Positions 1-12,300 of a stretch of 64,000 bases of DNA are shown here, piece after piece. Position 1 is the stretch's first letter; each line of letters opens with the position of its first letter. Below the pieces are notes generated by a model. It was given only the letters and a program-made list of their open reading frames with translations. It was not told where the DNA came from and did not search any database. The stretch lies in NCBI GenBank assembly GCA_000310025.1, contig FN647768.1, forward strand, positions 415,248 through 479,247. The letters are read 5' to 3'. Source of the DNA: Ectocarpus siliculosus (lineage: Eukaryota; Sar; Phaeophyceae; Ectocarpales; Ectocarpaceae). Both the position numbers and the translations under genes were made by a program.

Positions 1-11
1 GGAAAGGGATA

Positions 12-1082
12 GTGCCGATCCCACCTCAGTGTAAGGTGCAGCCGGCGGTGGGGGGGGGGAAGAATGATCCGGCGTTTGTGCGGTTCTTCGTGGACGATGC
101 GATTAGTGTGGAAGTGCAGTGGAAAGACAAGGGGGAGCGGTGTCTGGAGTTGATGAAGGGACTTGCGTCCACTCACCATGTATTATTAGGGGAGAGGGAT
201 GAGCAGGAGGAGCCAGTACTGCCCGCAAAAAAGATGACAGACTGGAGGACGGAACATGTGGTATTAGGGTGGTTGGTGGATACCGAAGCAGGAACGATTT
301 CATTGCCGGAACAGAAAGTGCAGGATTTGAGAGAAAGGTTAGCGGAATGGCCAGAGCACAGGAAGCAGGCTACCGTGCGCGAGGTATTGGTGTTGGCAGG
401 TAAGCTGCACCACGCGGCCTTCGTTATCAGGCCCGGCCGTTACTTCGTACACAGGCTTCTGCAGCTTGCCGGGCTGCATCTAAATGGGGTGGAACGGGCC
501 GGAGGGGGGGACGCGTGGGGCAGACATAGGAAGAAGGCGCAAGCACGCAAGGTAGTGAAGCTGACATGGGAGTTTAGGGCAGAGGTGGGGTGGTGGCGGT
601 GGTATCTAGGGAGAGGGGCGGGGGAGGTGGGCAGTAAGATAACGGCGGCGTCGTTCAGCTTTGCCGAGCAAGTTCCTTCGAGGAGTTGGTTTTCGGATGA
701 GTCAACGAGAGCGTTGGGGGGCGTTTGCATGGAAACGAGGGTGTTCTGGAGGTACGAGTTGCCGGAGGAGGTACAAGGAAGGACGATCAGGGCGAGGCAG
801 AAGGGAGAAGGGGACTTTATATGCATAAACGTGCTAGAACTGATGGCGATGGTAATGACGGCGTATGTGATGGTGATTTCGAGGGGGGATAGGCCGGAGC
901 GGGAAGGAGAGGCGGTGATGATGAGGGCGGACAACAAGAGCGCCGTGTCGTGGGTGAAGAAGTGTGGGGGGGGGGGGAAAAAAAAGGCGAGGGTAGGGGC
1001 CCTGATGAGGATGATGGGAGCTTTGGAGACCATTGGGGGTTGGTGTTTTCAGGCGAGGCATGTACCGGGGCGTGGAGAATAG
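12..1082 (+). pseudogene. DIRS reverse transcriptase (C-terminal part) and RNase H
   Basis: The open frame starts at the window edge with a GTG that is not a true start, so the N-terminal two thirds of RT lie outside. The FVDD box at residues 26-29 corresponds to the YxDD catalytic motif of RT. The following thumb-like region (REVLVLAGKLHHAAF) and the RNase H-like segment with DNKSAVSWVKK at about residue 307 match the DIRS arrangement. The typical end of this domain (RHVPG...NRLADGITRW) is split: RHVPG is in this frame, NRLADGITRW continues in the next frame from 1033. A one-base change in a G-rich stretch near 1070 explains the break. There is no intact product. Confidence 0.72.
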
Positions 1083-1157
1083 GCTAGCAGATGGCATAAC
1101 AAGATGGAAGGAAGGAGAGATCGCTGACAAATTGCAATCGGAATCGCCCGGAACACG

Positions 1158-2351
1158 TTGGCAGGTGCAGGAGCTGAAGGTCGAGGAGCAGCAGCTATGT
1201 GCAGAGATTTTGCGCGAAGCTACGCACTTGGGAGAGGTGCAGCGTCGACTAGAAAAACTTACACGGGGGCTTGGAACATGTGGATAAAGTGGAGGGAACG
1301 AGTGCAGAAGAGCCCATGGATTGCGAAGGGGTCGGAGGAAGGGGAGATAGTGGAGGAGCTGGCGTAGTACATGGCTTACTGTAGTGCGTTCCTAGGAAAT
1401 AGGGATTCGACGATAATGGGGAAGCTCGTGGCGGTAAACTTCTATCATCAACAGTTTCAGAACATGTCTTTGCCGTTGAGTAACCCGTACATCAAAAGGG
1501 GTAGCGCAAGGTATTAAGAGAGGGCACGTGGAGAAAGGCACACAAGCTAGGGTGAGGAGACCTTTGACATGGGGAATGTTGAGTGCAATGCAGCAGAGTG
1601 TTGGCGGTGAGGGTGCAGGGGGAAGAGTGCTATGGATCGGATTGGCCTTGACATATCTGCTGATGTTGAGGGCGTCAGAGTTGTTTGCGGAAAAGGATGG
1701 GAAAATCCACGAAGTGTACTGCCTGTGCAGGGGGGATGTGGCATTCTTCGAGGGCGATAAGCAGCTGGAAGGACCGGAGAGGTTAAGGGCAGATAAGATA
1801 CAAGTGCAGATGAGAGGCTCGAAGGGAGATCAAGGGAGGAAAGGAGCGGTGCTGGTCAGGGAGAGGGGGAGGGCGAATGGAGCGGTGGAATTGATGTTGG
1901 AACTATTCGGGATTATGGAAGTGAAGGACTAAGTGCAACGGCACCATTGATGGTACACAGAAGGGAAGGGAAGTGGGAGGTATGGCAGAGAAGGAAGGCG
2001 ACAGAGCAGATGAGGAAGGGGATAAGAGCGGTGTCAAAGATGTGGTCGAAGGAAGGAAAAGGGGCAGGGGCGAAGCTGAAACCGGAAGAGTTCGCGTTAC
2101 ATTCGGGAAGGATAGGTGGGGCGACGAGGCTGGCCGCGAAAGGGGTACCGGAGGCTGTGATAAAGAAGGAAGGGAGGTGGTCGTCGAACGCATTCATGGC
2201 ATACGTAAGGGCGAATATGCAAGACCCAGCATGGGTGTCGGCGGTGTTGGAAGAAGGGGAAGGGGTATTGGAGAGACAGCCGGGGCAAGGGACGGAATGG
2301 GGAAGAAATAAGGAAGAGGGATCCAGAAGTAAGAAGAACAAGACTTCGTGA
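1158..2351 (+). pseudogene. DIRS tyrosine recombinase (YR), fragmented
   Basis: Three open pieces in different frames make up one recombinase. 1158-1367 carries the N-terminal core-binding helix region (STRKTYTGAWNMWIKWR) and ends in TAG. 1528-1932 carries the first catalytic arginine in LRASELF. 1947-2351 carries HSGRIGG (the HxxR pair), GRWSSNAF and the likely nucleophilic tyrosine in AYVR. All of the R-H-R-Y set can be seen, but stops and frame changes near 1365, 1500 and 1910-1932 separate them. The enzyme would have inserted the circular cDNA of the element. The upstream RT/RNase H lies in the same orientation. Confidence 0.72.
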
Positions 2352-2542
2352 TGGGAGGTTTGTGTCCAAGCTGGGCGACCAGCGGAATGTCGTCAGCCTG
2401 GTTCTTATTACTTAAGGAAGCGTGTGGATTCCTTAGTAGGCTAAGGGCCGGGAAGGAGGGAGAGAGTTCTACCTCCAAGACCCGGCCTTTGCGCGGCGAC
2501 ACAATAATAAAAATGGCATTTTTCGGGAAGTGAGAGACAAAA

Positions 2543-4014
2543 CCCGTTCGACTGTGGGTATATCTCGAATGGGTAGTCTTTCTGTGTGTGTTTATATTAT
2601 TCCTTAAAACTGTCAGTGTGGGAGATTGACAGCATGCGGCGACGACTGTCTCTGCCGTTGGTCGTACCATATGCCATACTCCTACAATGTACAACAGGCG
2701 TTGAACACATCATCAACTCATTCACCGTAAGGCAGCCCGCACATGAAACATACGGCACAACGCACAAACGGCAACGACACAACAAGCTGGGTGGTGGTGA
2801 CAGTCTCGCGGAATTCTAGCCGCGGAAATTTCGTGAATCTTTCCTCGCGCTGATATATGGTGCACAAGTTCGCGAAAGATTGGCATCCTTGAAACCAAAC
2901 CTCGCGGCCACCATTTGGCGTTGATGTCGATGTATGTGTGTGTACGTACGCATAGTGCTCATCGTGTGTGTGTTTTTATCATTAGCATCGATCGCGTACG
3001 GCTGACCAGTGAAAAGACGTGTTTCAGCGAATGCAAATAGTCTTATGACTCTCTCTAAGAATATATATTCTTTCACAGAGACACTAGCCACAGCTCCACA
3101 CATGCCCTCGCCCGAACCTATTTAGGAAGCCACTATGCAAAGAGCGGAGGACAGCAAAAAATGTTGTTTCAAGCCCAGTCTAGTAAGTAAGGCAGGATAT
3201 GGTGGTCCCATTTGGAAATCGTACACTCCAGCAGCCGTGGGTGCACGTGCGTGCAACGAAAAGGCAGGGATGTAAACACGACAATCGCATAACAGTCGTG
3301 GTGGGTCTTAACCGGAATTGGGCGCCCCGCGTTCCCGCCCCGACCCCGAGTTAGAATAGAGGTCATCCATAGAACCCTCGTGTTGATTGGGTGCAGCCCT
3401 GCAGTCCCAGCACGCTGAACTTGAGGTCACCGAACAGCATTCTATTTGCTTCTCTTCTCACCTGCCCACGGCCGCCTTGATCGGCGGTGCGCAGGCTGCC
3501 TCGCCATCGCCGGGCCACTGCTGCTGACGTTTTGAAGCGGTTCTTGCAGAGAAGTTGGTGGCAATACTTCTGCTTGCTGTCGTCGCTGTTGGAGTAGCAG
3601 GGGAGAGCAGCAGCCAGCAGGCGCAGAGCTATTCATCATGATCGCGAGTCAGTGTGTGAAGCCACCCTCACGCGTCGTTTCTCAACCAGCAACAACAACG
3701 CAAACAAGAGAGGGGCAGCGAGCGGCGGTTGTGCGTGGACTCCCGACAGAGCAATCCCCCCTCCGATGAGGTGCTGTTGCCAACCACTGGACGGACACCC
3801 AGCACTTCGTTGCTCTTGTCGAAAGCGGCGAGAAATTGCCACGCTAACTGGATGTGGCGTGACGGAATGCGAGACGTTGGACAACTCCAATAGGTGTCCG
3901 CCAATTGCAAGATCCAACAAACTGTCGCATGGCGGGAAATAAATTTTCTCGGAGATAAAAACACACACACAGAAAGACTACCCATTCGAGATATACCCAC
4001 AGCAGTCGAACGGG
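2543..4014. repeat. Repeat R1, copy A, bounded by about 50-bp inverted repeats
   Basis: The first 50 bases (2543-2592) return as the reverse complement at 3956-4014, including GGGTATATCTCGAATGGG and its complement. The interior (about 2630-3945) is homologous to 16845-17770 and 34715-35700, so this is one of three dispersed copies. No target duplication is evident. Minus-strand open frames inside (3442-3639 and 3636-3968) are partly shared with the other copies and one ends at a GTGAGA donor-like site, but they have no recognisable domain. The repeat lies next to the FG-GAP block in its other two copies. Confidence 0.6.
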
Positions 4015-5046
4015 ATGTGGTGGAGTCTTTTCAGTGAGTGGAGGGAAACCGGCTGGGTACTGGACTTATTTCGAGTATTTTTTAAGTCTATACACTGATG
4101 ATTTATACCAGTGATGCCAGTACAAAAACATCTGTATAGGTAACTTACATTTTACAATACATCCCCTGTAGTTCTCTACTGGGTCAACGACAAAATATCG
4201 GGGAGAATCCCTCCGTTGTGTCGTGTATTGTAAAATGTAAACTTCACAGGGGACAGGGCGCAGTGTCTATTGACAGCTTGCTGGTTTATTAGACACATTA
4301 TTAGGAATGATGCGAGTGATGCGGTATATCCGGCGTACATAACAAAAGGTTCTTCTTGCGTACAACTCTTGAACCAAAAATGAATAACATTAGCCTGTTG
4401 TTCTCATCTAGTCTATCTATCTGTCCGTGTACACCTTCGCGGTTAATCTAGGATGCTGGGGGTCTATAACCGGATTTATTTGTGCGCCCCGAGTTCCGAG
4501 TGCACACGTGCAGACCCGACCCGAGTTAGGTACGAGTTAGGTACAGGAAATACTCCACACAGACGAACGAGTGGCGGGTCTTTCAACCGTTTTTCCCGAA
4601 AACAGACCGAGTTGGACCGAGTTGGAGTTGAGGGTGCGGCAAAACAACGAATAGACTCTGTGTGTGCTTGATTGAGGTTGCGAGGTTGCGCTGGTTGCAG
4701 CGGTCTGTGTCGAGATGTGGACATGGGGCTGCGGCCAGTGAGCTCCCTGAGCTGCGCGGGCCGGGAGCACTCTCTGGTGTGGGAGCACCCTCCGGCACAA
4801 AGGTCGGAGGAAGGGGGGCAAAACCACATAACAAATTGAATACTCGGCGGAGATCACGGACCTCGCTGAAAACCTCGTGAATCGAGCAGGCGACGTTTAT
4901 TTCTTCTCCATCGCGCGAACATGGCGTTGCTCAAGCCTCACGATGGTTTGGATCCCTTCAATAAAGGCATACTGTATTAGTACCCAACCGGTTTCCCTCC
5001 ACTCACTGCAAAAACTTCAATATAACCATCCATCCCCTTTCGACTG
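4003..5046. repeat. About 1-kb inverted-repeat (MITE-like) element
   Basis: The segment 4035-4066 (starting CAGTGAGTGGAGGGAAACCG) is repeated inverted at 4972-5010, and weaker complementarity extends outward to 4003 and 5046. Nothing inside looks like a transposase. The arrangement fits a non-autonomous DNA element, but no clear target duplication was found and its left arm overlaps the right arm of R1 copy A, so the boundaries are uncertain. No gene is visible in this stretch. Confidence 0.45.
4145..4240. repeat. Small perfect 16-bp inverted repeat, 96 bp overall
   Basis: TTACATTTTACAATAC at 4145-4160 is exactly complementary to 4225-4240, with a 64-base interior. It may be a tiny MITE nested in the larger inverted-repeat element or simply a hairpin. 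Confidence 0.45.
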
Positions 5047-5105
5047 CGGTTACATCTATCTATCGAACGCGTAGTGTTTCTGTGATTTCATGTACGTATA
5101 TTTTT

Positions 5106-5360
5106 CGGTGTGTCTAAATCCCCCCCCGTCTGTATCTCCGCCCACGAGGCACCAATCGAGCCCGGACACGCAAGGCTGTGTTGCCGTGATGTAGGGCTAT
5201 CGCGAGATACCTCGTACAGTGGAAGGGGTGCAGGTTTAGTGCAGCCATATGGCTGATGGTCACAGTATGTCTGTTGCCTCAACCTGCCCCCCGGGGGGGG
5301 ATTAGTGTCTAAATCCCCCCCCGTCTGTTTCTCCGCCCCCAGGGCACCAATCGACTGACG
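5106..5360. repeat. Left terminal inverted repeat of the MULE
   Basis: It is the reverse complement of the right terminal repeat. The motif GTGTCTAAATC occurs at 5110 and again at 5305, showing one full tandem unit plus the start of a second. Runs of eight C bases and a C/G block form a strong potential hairpin. Confidence 0.75.
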
Positions 5361-6119
5361 AACACCGGTAGAAGTGTGTGAAAACATGCACGTACAGCGC
5401 ACAGCAGCGGGCAGCAGGTGAGGCGACCATCACATCAAGTATTCCTGCCCACAGTTTTACACACACCCAGTGGGATGCGAACACCGCCGTCTCACTGGTG
5501 GGGTACATTATAGCCTTGTTTACCCCCCCCAGCGGTATGTCGTCACACAAGACTTCAGTCGACACAGGACATGTCAACTGTGTTTCTTCGATGTAGGGCT
5601 ACCGTCCACCGTATGACCCATCGTTAGCCCAAACGACGTAGCCCGAAGGGTTCCGTTCAGGTGGTAACACCGCCGGTGGGGTAAACTACGGATGTGCTGC
5701 TGCAGGGGGAGGGGGGGGGGGTATGTCTAATACCCCACCATGAACCTCGCACCTCTGTACAAGGCTCTGATGGCCGCACAAGACCCGAGGTAGAACTGTA
5801 AAAGATGATGAACGCACAACACACAGCACGCAGCAGCACTGCACCCCTGCTGTGATCGCTATGTCTATACATTGTACCGTGCCCAAATGTAACGTTCCTC
5901 ACATCAGGGATTGATGACTCATTCGTTTGGTGTCGCTCTCCAAAAAAAAACAACGAAGAAAAAACAACGACAACGCAAATACTCGCAAACGATCGAAAAC
6001 AATCCCAAACATGTTGAGACATAGGTGATGAACGTATGTTCGCCGCCACCAACGTGTTGCCTCCCGGTCGTCAATGCGACGTGAAAGTCAGACTAAGGTA
6101 CACACGCAAGGGCAGCTGG

Positions 6120-7123
6120 TTAGGTGCTGGTATTAGCACCTTTCAGCTTTCTCCTCTTGTTCGTCCGTGGCACGTCGCTGAAGTCCTTCATTCTCCTAGT
6201 CTGACGGGATTTTCCTCTCTGGCCCGCAGGGTTGCCAGCTCCCTCTTTGCCGTCCTTCTTAGGTCTCCCTTTCTTGGGTGCTTGCCCAGGATTTTGGGGT
6301 CCTCCTGTGCCTCCCGCGGCCTCCTTCAGCAGATACCCGAGGAAATCGTCAATCTTGACCTGGACAGACAGTGCTTGGTGAAGGGGTACGGACCTCATAA
6401 TGTCTCCTACGTTCTCCTTGTTCTTCGCCATGAGATGGGCGTAGACGCGACGTTTGTCGGCAGCGCTTCTATCCTGCGCGGCCCGCACCGCGCGTTCAGC
6501 GGGGTGTGCGCCATCGAACGATTCATCGCATGTCGGTCCCCAGCAGTGGTCATCGCTTCCTTGGTGATGCCCGTCCCATCCTTCGCCGTGGCCTGACGAC
6601 GACAGCACGGCTGAGACGCTCCATGGCAAAACCTTTCCGTCGTCTGATTGACGCCAACGGTTGTGGACACACGCACCGTCGAAGGCATGCGTAAAGCTCA
6701 ACTCGTCCTCCCCGCCAGTTCTCCCGATGAGGTTGACAAGAACCGCGAAGTAGTGCCTGCAAGGCAGTCCGCGCCGCAAAAGCTGTAAACAGGAACACAA
6801 ATGGAAGTTGTGAGGCCCGAATGCGACGAGGTGGCTAGGATTGTTCGCCGAAATCGAACGGCCGCGACCAGTTCGATAGGGAAGCCGGCGATCAATTCCA
6901 AGAAAGCTGGCAGCGATGTACGAGCCCACATGGTGTTGTCCTCTGCAGGTTCTTCAGCTAACGAGTCTCTCTCCAGATCGGTATCAGGTGGTGCGACCTG
7001 GAGAATGTTGAGCTTGAGGCGCAAATTGCGTATCTGGTCAAAGTCGTCGTCGTGTAGAGGAAGCGGTTGTCCGTCTTCGTCCACATTTCCGGCGGAGATA
7101 CAGACGGGGGGGGATTTAGACAC
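6120..7123 (-). pseudogene. MULE transposase, C-terminal remnant with SWIM zinc finger
   Basis: The frame 6120-6929 contains CSCLQLLRRGLPCRH, the CxC...CxH signature of a SWIM zinc finger, which follows the DDE core in Mutator-like transposases. It is followed by HNRW, also usual at this place, and by a basic tail with GRPKK, an AT-hook-like core. An overlapping frame 6698-7123 carries the sequence upstream of the finger, so a frame change near 6840 is likely. The catalytic DDE domain is missing altogether. There is no ATG for the long frame (it opens with GTG). The remnant lies between the two terminal repeats, in the expected place. Confidence 0.7.
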
Positions 7124-7541
7124 TAATCCCCCCCCGGGGGGCAGGTTGGGACAACAGATATGTTTTGCCCATCAGCCATGGCTGCACCAAACCTGCACCG
7201 TTTCCGCTGTACGAGGTATGTCGTGATAGCCCTACCTCAGAGCAACACAGCCGTGCGTGTCTTGGCTCGATTGGTGCCTCGTGGGCGGAGATACAGACGG
7301 GGGGGGATTTAGACACTAATCCCCCCCCGGGGGGCAGGTTGGGACAACAGATATATTTTGCCCATCAGCCATGGCTCCACCAAACCTGCACCGTTTCCGC
7401 TGTACGAAGTATGTCGTGATTGCCCTACCTCACAGCAACACAGCTGTGCATGTCCCGGCTCGATAGGTGCTGTTTGGGCGGAGATACAGACGGGGGGGGA
7501 TTTACGATAATCCCCCCCCGGGGGGGGGTTTAGACACACCG
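7091..7541. repeat. Right terminal inverted repeat of the MULE, 193-bp tandem units
   Basis: GGCGGAGATACAGAC begins at 7091, 7284 and 7477, giving an exact 193-bp period over about 2.3 copies. Each unit contains G8-ATT, a short loop and AAT-C8 followed by a G run, so it can fold into a very GC-rich hairpin. It is the inverted partner of 5106-5360. Confidence 0.8.
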
Positions 7542-8478
7542 TATATTTTTCCTATAAAATAGTCAAGCTGCTGTTTCTGTCTGCTTCGGCGAACAGGAAA
7601 GCTCTTAATTAAGCTACCCAACACACACTAGTTCTCCCCATCCATCCATGCCCCCCACAGGCGGCAAGGAAAACTCTGTGTTTCAAAAATTGGTTCACTA
7701 ACTAACAACACGGATGGGTACGGGGGTACTTACTTACATTAATTGCTGGGAGTCCGTATGGGATATCCCATGGGACAGCCATGGGACGTCCCATGTTTCC
7801 CATGGGATACGACCAGGCCCGCGAGGCAAAATATGTAGCCCTCCGAAGCTACGGCTGAGCAACCAAAATGGTTCACGGAAGCGAAGTCGGTTTCTTAACG
7901 AGTCACTCACATCGTCACCCGGTCTTGTCTGTGGGTCTAGACGACAATTACGACGGAACCTCAATGAAACCAAAAGACCAAACAATCTCAAAGCCCTACA
8001 TTCCGTGGAGGACGTTCTTCAGGAACAGTCATCATCATGCAACATTCATGCGCCATCTCTTACGGTATCATCGTGAAGCCAGAAACCTTCCAGCCTAAAA
8101 GAGGCCCCGACCCTAAAACCCTTACCCAACCTCTCGATTCGACGAGACACGTCCGGAAACAAGGGGAACATGAAACAAGCAAACTTACCTCTACACTTTC
8201 ACCTCGCCGTGAAGAAAATCTCCTCATAAATACGCGGAACAACCACACAACAGCAACCAACCAATCACCGGCGAGAATGAGCGAACGGACTTTCGAACTC
8301 GCTTCTCTACGACTTTTACAAGAAACCCCGTATGGGTGCACGCACTCCTCTCCCCCGTAGAAGAGCGCTCCCACTCGACAACAGCGCAGTGAAGAACTTC
8401 ATGCCCAAAAACTAATTCAAACATACCACTCAGAACTTGAGCACCATTGTGAGACAGGCTAAGAACCCCTACCCTATA

Positions 8479-9201
8479 CAGTGGGGCGCCCTCTATAGTG
8501 CCGGTTTCCGGTACAAGTGCCCGTGTTTTCGGCTCGCACACACTGAAAAACCAAGTCGTTCTGTACTCTGAATAGTGCCGGCGCCGCGGTATAGCGTCGG
8601 TAAAATCTCGGGCCACACCCCGGTACAATAGAAGCCCCCCCCACTGCCGCCCCTCCCCGGTGTTTGCCATCGGGGTTGGGTTTTCGTCGCTTGGCAGAGA
8701 TGTTGTAAAACAAGCCGATCACTTCGTGAGCTCGGCAACTAAGTTCCCGCTTTTTTTTTTTGCCTTTTTTGTTGTTTTTTTAGGTAACCATGAATGGTGG
8801 CCGAGTAGATTATGTTGTGCGGGGTCGAGAACCCTCACTCCGCGCAAAGCGGATAATCGCACCACGTTGTGTTAAATTGGTCAAACACTCGAGGCAGTTA
8901 CACAGTGCTTACAACTGTCTCTGGAAGTGAAAGCACCCCAGAAAACAAATTAAGTCATACGCAGCTGTCATCCGTACGCAAGGAAGTAAGCACAAGATGC
9001 CGAACACCCTTAGCAGGAGGCAGATCACCCTTCATGCGACTCGCCGAATACCTCACGGCGCTTCGCGCTTGGTGATGTGAGAGCCTGGTCCGGTGAGAAC
9101 CCGGCGTGCTCCGTCCCGGCTTTGTAGGAATGCGAGGTCATTGGTCAAACGACTACGGCATGCACGACTATGAGTACACCCCCACCCCCCCACCCCTGCT
9201 G
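8479..9201. mobile_element. Insertion of 723 bp absent from the sister block, possible TA-target element
   Basis: Block 2 reads straight through this point near 29085. The insert begins CAGTGGGG and ends with the complement of CAGCAGGGG, and TA flanks both sides (8477-8478 and 9202-9203), as for mariner/Tc1-like elements. The terminal repeats are short and imperfect and no transposase is visible, so the class is tentative. Confidence 0.4.
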
Positions 9202-9389
9202 TAGCGGGAAATTTGTAGCCTAACCCTATGAACCAAGAACCCCAGCCTCGGCGAAAACTAGCGGTTCTCAAGTGCGGGCGCTAACTGTACACCGACGTAT
9301 CCGCGCAAGCGTACCACATCTACCCAACGGCCTGGTGACAACTCTGCAAGCCATTCGAATATTCCACGGCGGTCTCAACGGCCGCCACC

Positions 9390-12300
9390 CTAGATCTTCT
9401 GTTCCGGATATTCTTGGTCAAGCCCAGAACGTTTTCTGTCCCAGAGAATCTTGACCAAGCCCAGAAACATCGCGCTCGCCGCCGTCGACACCACCGCAAT
9501 CAACACCTCGTTCGTCGAAAGGTCATCGGCGCTTTCGCTGTCGCTGCTGCCGGTGTCTTCAACAGCGAAGAAGCGACAGATTTGAGATGTTTTGGGGCGG
9601 GATCAGGGCATTGGTTGGTGGTGAAAATGGGTAGCTATCGCTATCGTGGTGGACAACGATGTGATTTCACCAAGATCGACACGTCATCATATATGCCCTG
9701 CTTACATAGGCGCGTAGGGTGTCGGGATTCTCCCACTCTTTGGGCCCGTTGACTATGTGTAACACCTATAGCAGAGTTTCTCCTCTTCTCTGCCCATCGA
9801 ACTTGCCGGGTCGTTGTTCGGACACCGACCCGTTCGAGCCGTCCTACCACAGAAGTACATTCGTTCTGAAAGCTCGAAAGAACCCCATTCCATCGCCACG
9901 GTGGTCGGTATCTACGAGTTAACCAAACGCCTGTCACCAACTCCCTAATCCCGTTGTAAGAATGACTATTACAGTATCGATTTTGACCGATACATTCGGG
10001 CCAGTCAAGACGCAAAACACATGGAAGGCGTAACTTGCTTGCCTGTCTCTCTCCGCGTGAAACAGTATTTTATTGTTGAGACCGTGTGTATGGGTGGTGG
10101 GACTAAAAGTAAGGACATGTTGTGGAGGCGGAGGCCGTGTGCTGTAACTCGTGTCTCCAAACGTCGTGGGGGATGCTTCCGAACTTGACGTGTTTCACTG
10201 CTTACGGCGGCCCCGTAATGCTTCAACTGACAGAAGTTAACCCCTCCGTGTGGTCAACGGTAGGAGTAGGCCGTGATGTCTTGTCTCCACCTCCACTGGG
10301 AGAGTCAGTCAACTCACGAAACATGACAACGGTGCCAGTCAACCCCTCAAACACAGCGGTAATAGTCCTACCTGCAGCTGGGTCGGCTGTGACGAGGCGA
10401 GAAGTGGGCGAAGAAGTAGGAGGAGAAGGCAGAAGGAGCGAGCCAAGGATGGATGTCCGTCAGTGATGCCGTTGCAGGGTTCAGTTTCGACGCGGGGGGT
10501 GGCGGTGGCGGGGAGAAGCGGGGGGGGGGGGGGGGGCGGGTAGGGTGTGACGTAGCGAAAAATTGCTGCCATGGAGGATCCAATGCCGTTTTGGTCTTAG
10601 ATCAACCAGTGCCATGCAAGGGTCCAATATCGTTTTCGCCTTTGCTGTAGGCCAACTGTAGTACGGGCGGTGAGCGCAGGTTGCGCTCGAGATGATTCAG
10701 CGGTGTATGCCAACATTCGGTGATCGGCAAGCTTCGTGGCACCAAGCATCAGCCAACCGTGCACTGGGCGGGAAACTAGGGCAGGAAGAGGCCTGCCTTG
10801 CGTGGAGAGAGGAAACGAGACCATAATCAATCCACGTCCTGCCCACGATTACCGAAGAATCGCTCCACATGAGCAAGCGTTCCACAAAACAGCCTCACTT
10901 TTTTCAGCGACCCATCTTCTCCCTCTCCCAAATCCCCTAGTTTTGGCTTTTGTCTCACTTGTGACGTCATCTGGAGACGGGGCTACGGCCGGTGTCGGCG
11001 ACGTCGTGGCTGTCGTTCCTGTAGCATCGCCGCCGCCATCGTCATCTTCGATTTCTATCAGGAGGTTCTCGTACCAGGTCACGTGGCCGTCGTCCCGGTT
11101 TGCGGTCGCTATATCGATGTCGCCGTCACCGTCGAGGTCAACAGCGATCAACTAATCGGTAAGAAGCGTTGTTGAGATGGAGGTGGGCAAGGGGCATGCA
11201 TGGCATTGCGTCAGGGGTGCGCGAACAAGGATGAGAGCGGGACCATGCCTGGTACTTCGTCAGGGTTACGCGTGAACGATATTGAGAACGGGATCATGCC
11301 TGGTATTTTGTCAGGGATGTACACGGTCCAGGATGAGAACAGGATCGATCATGCTTGGCATTTCGTCAGGGTTGTGCATGGACAAAATTGAGAACGGGGG
11401 CATATATGGCGATGCGTCAGCTACGAGGGTTCATGATTCCGCGCTCCCTTCGCTCTGCGTGCACTAGGATTTCGCGATTCTCGATGTCGAACCATGGCGA
11501 TATATCTGCTGACAGGGCACACTATGGTGCGAAGCATGAGGTTGCACCTTGTCCAACAACAACAACAACAACAACAACAACGACGCCTTTGCTGTCTGTG
11601 AGAAACCCAGCATATCTCGGCTGTGCCCACTCTTACCACACCCTTTCGAACATTTTTGTCTTAGTGCTATTCGTCGAATGAGTCTCGACATTGCTCCGTT
11701 TGGATGGAGACCGTTGATTTTTGGCTCATTCCTTGTACTGACGTAGGGTGAAAGTCTCGATGTTGCGGCGTTTGGATGGAGGCAACAGCAATAGGGTCCT
11801 TGCGCGCATTATGAGCGCGGCGTCGACAGCAGCAGTGAACAGGAGCCTTCGCAACAACACAGTGCCGGCCTGCTCATAAGAAACACCTATTTTGAGCGAG
11901 GCTCAAATCTTGTTGGTCCCCACCACCGAACAAAGGCTTCTACGTAGGAATTAGTGTAGCGCCGGCCGCAATGCTCAGTTTCGTAGGACATTTTCATAAG
12001 ATTGCCCAAAATCTGACCCTCGGTGTCTCACAAACATATTTCTTACAAGCGGGCTGACACTTGTAGTGCCCGGAACACTCACCGAATGTACCCCAACATC
12101 GGTGGTGATGTCGATGGCCTCAGAGAAATTCCCCGTCCCGTCCGTGTTCTCGTACCACACGATGGACCCCCCCACGCCGTCGCAGGCCACCAGATCGATG
12201 TCCCCGTCGTTGTCTAGGTCCACGGCCACCACGTTCCTCGCAGAATCGAGCAAGCCGACGTCCCTCCCCTCCGCGAAGCTTCCCGAGCCGTCGTTCTCGA

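Larger units (their letters stand above)
1..2351 (+). mobile_element. DIRS-like tyrosine-recombinase retrotransposon, left end missing, decayed
   Basis: The order of domains is reverse transcriptase C-terminus, RNase H, then a tyrosine recombinase instead of a DDE integrase. That combination is specific to the DIRS order of retrotransposons, which integrate through a circular intermediate and make no target duplication. The element enters the window already inside the RT. The coding frame changes at least four times (near 1066, 1365, 1500 and 1910), so this copy is dead or badly sequenced. 2352-2542 is its probable 3' tail and holds no gene that I can see. Confidence 0.8.
5106..7541 (-). mobile_element. 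Mutator-like (MULE) DNA transposon with 9-bp target duplication
   Basis: Both ends read CGGTGTGTCTAAA inward and are followed by C-rich sequence. The nine bases TATATTTTT stand immediately outside both ends (5097-5105 and 7542-7550), the target-duplication length typical of Mutator elements. The terminal inverted repeats are long and partly made of a tandem unit of about 193-195 bp: about 1.3 units on the left, about 2.3 on the right. The only coding trace is the C-terminal part of a transposase on the minus strand. The element sits inside the left part of duplication block 1 and is absent from block 2, so it is younger than the duplication. Confidence 0.85.

Noticed and set aside
4700-4790. 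RCC1-like phrases (MWTWGCGQ in one frame, LSCAGREHSLV in another)
   Set aside because: The two overlap in different frames over the same bases and there is no second repeat, so this is too little to call a gene fragment.
7868-8360. Plus-strand ORFs downstream of the FG-GAP gene, partly shared with block 2
   Set aside because: The frames are not kept between the two blocks and small indels are tolerated, so the similarity reflects the duplication only.
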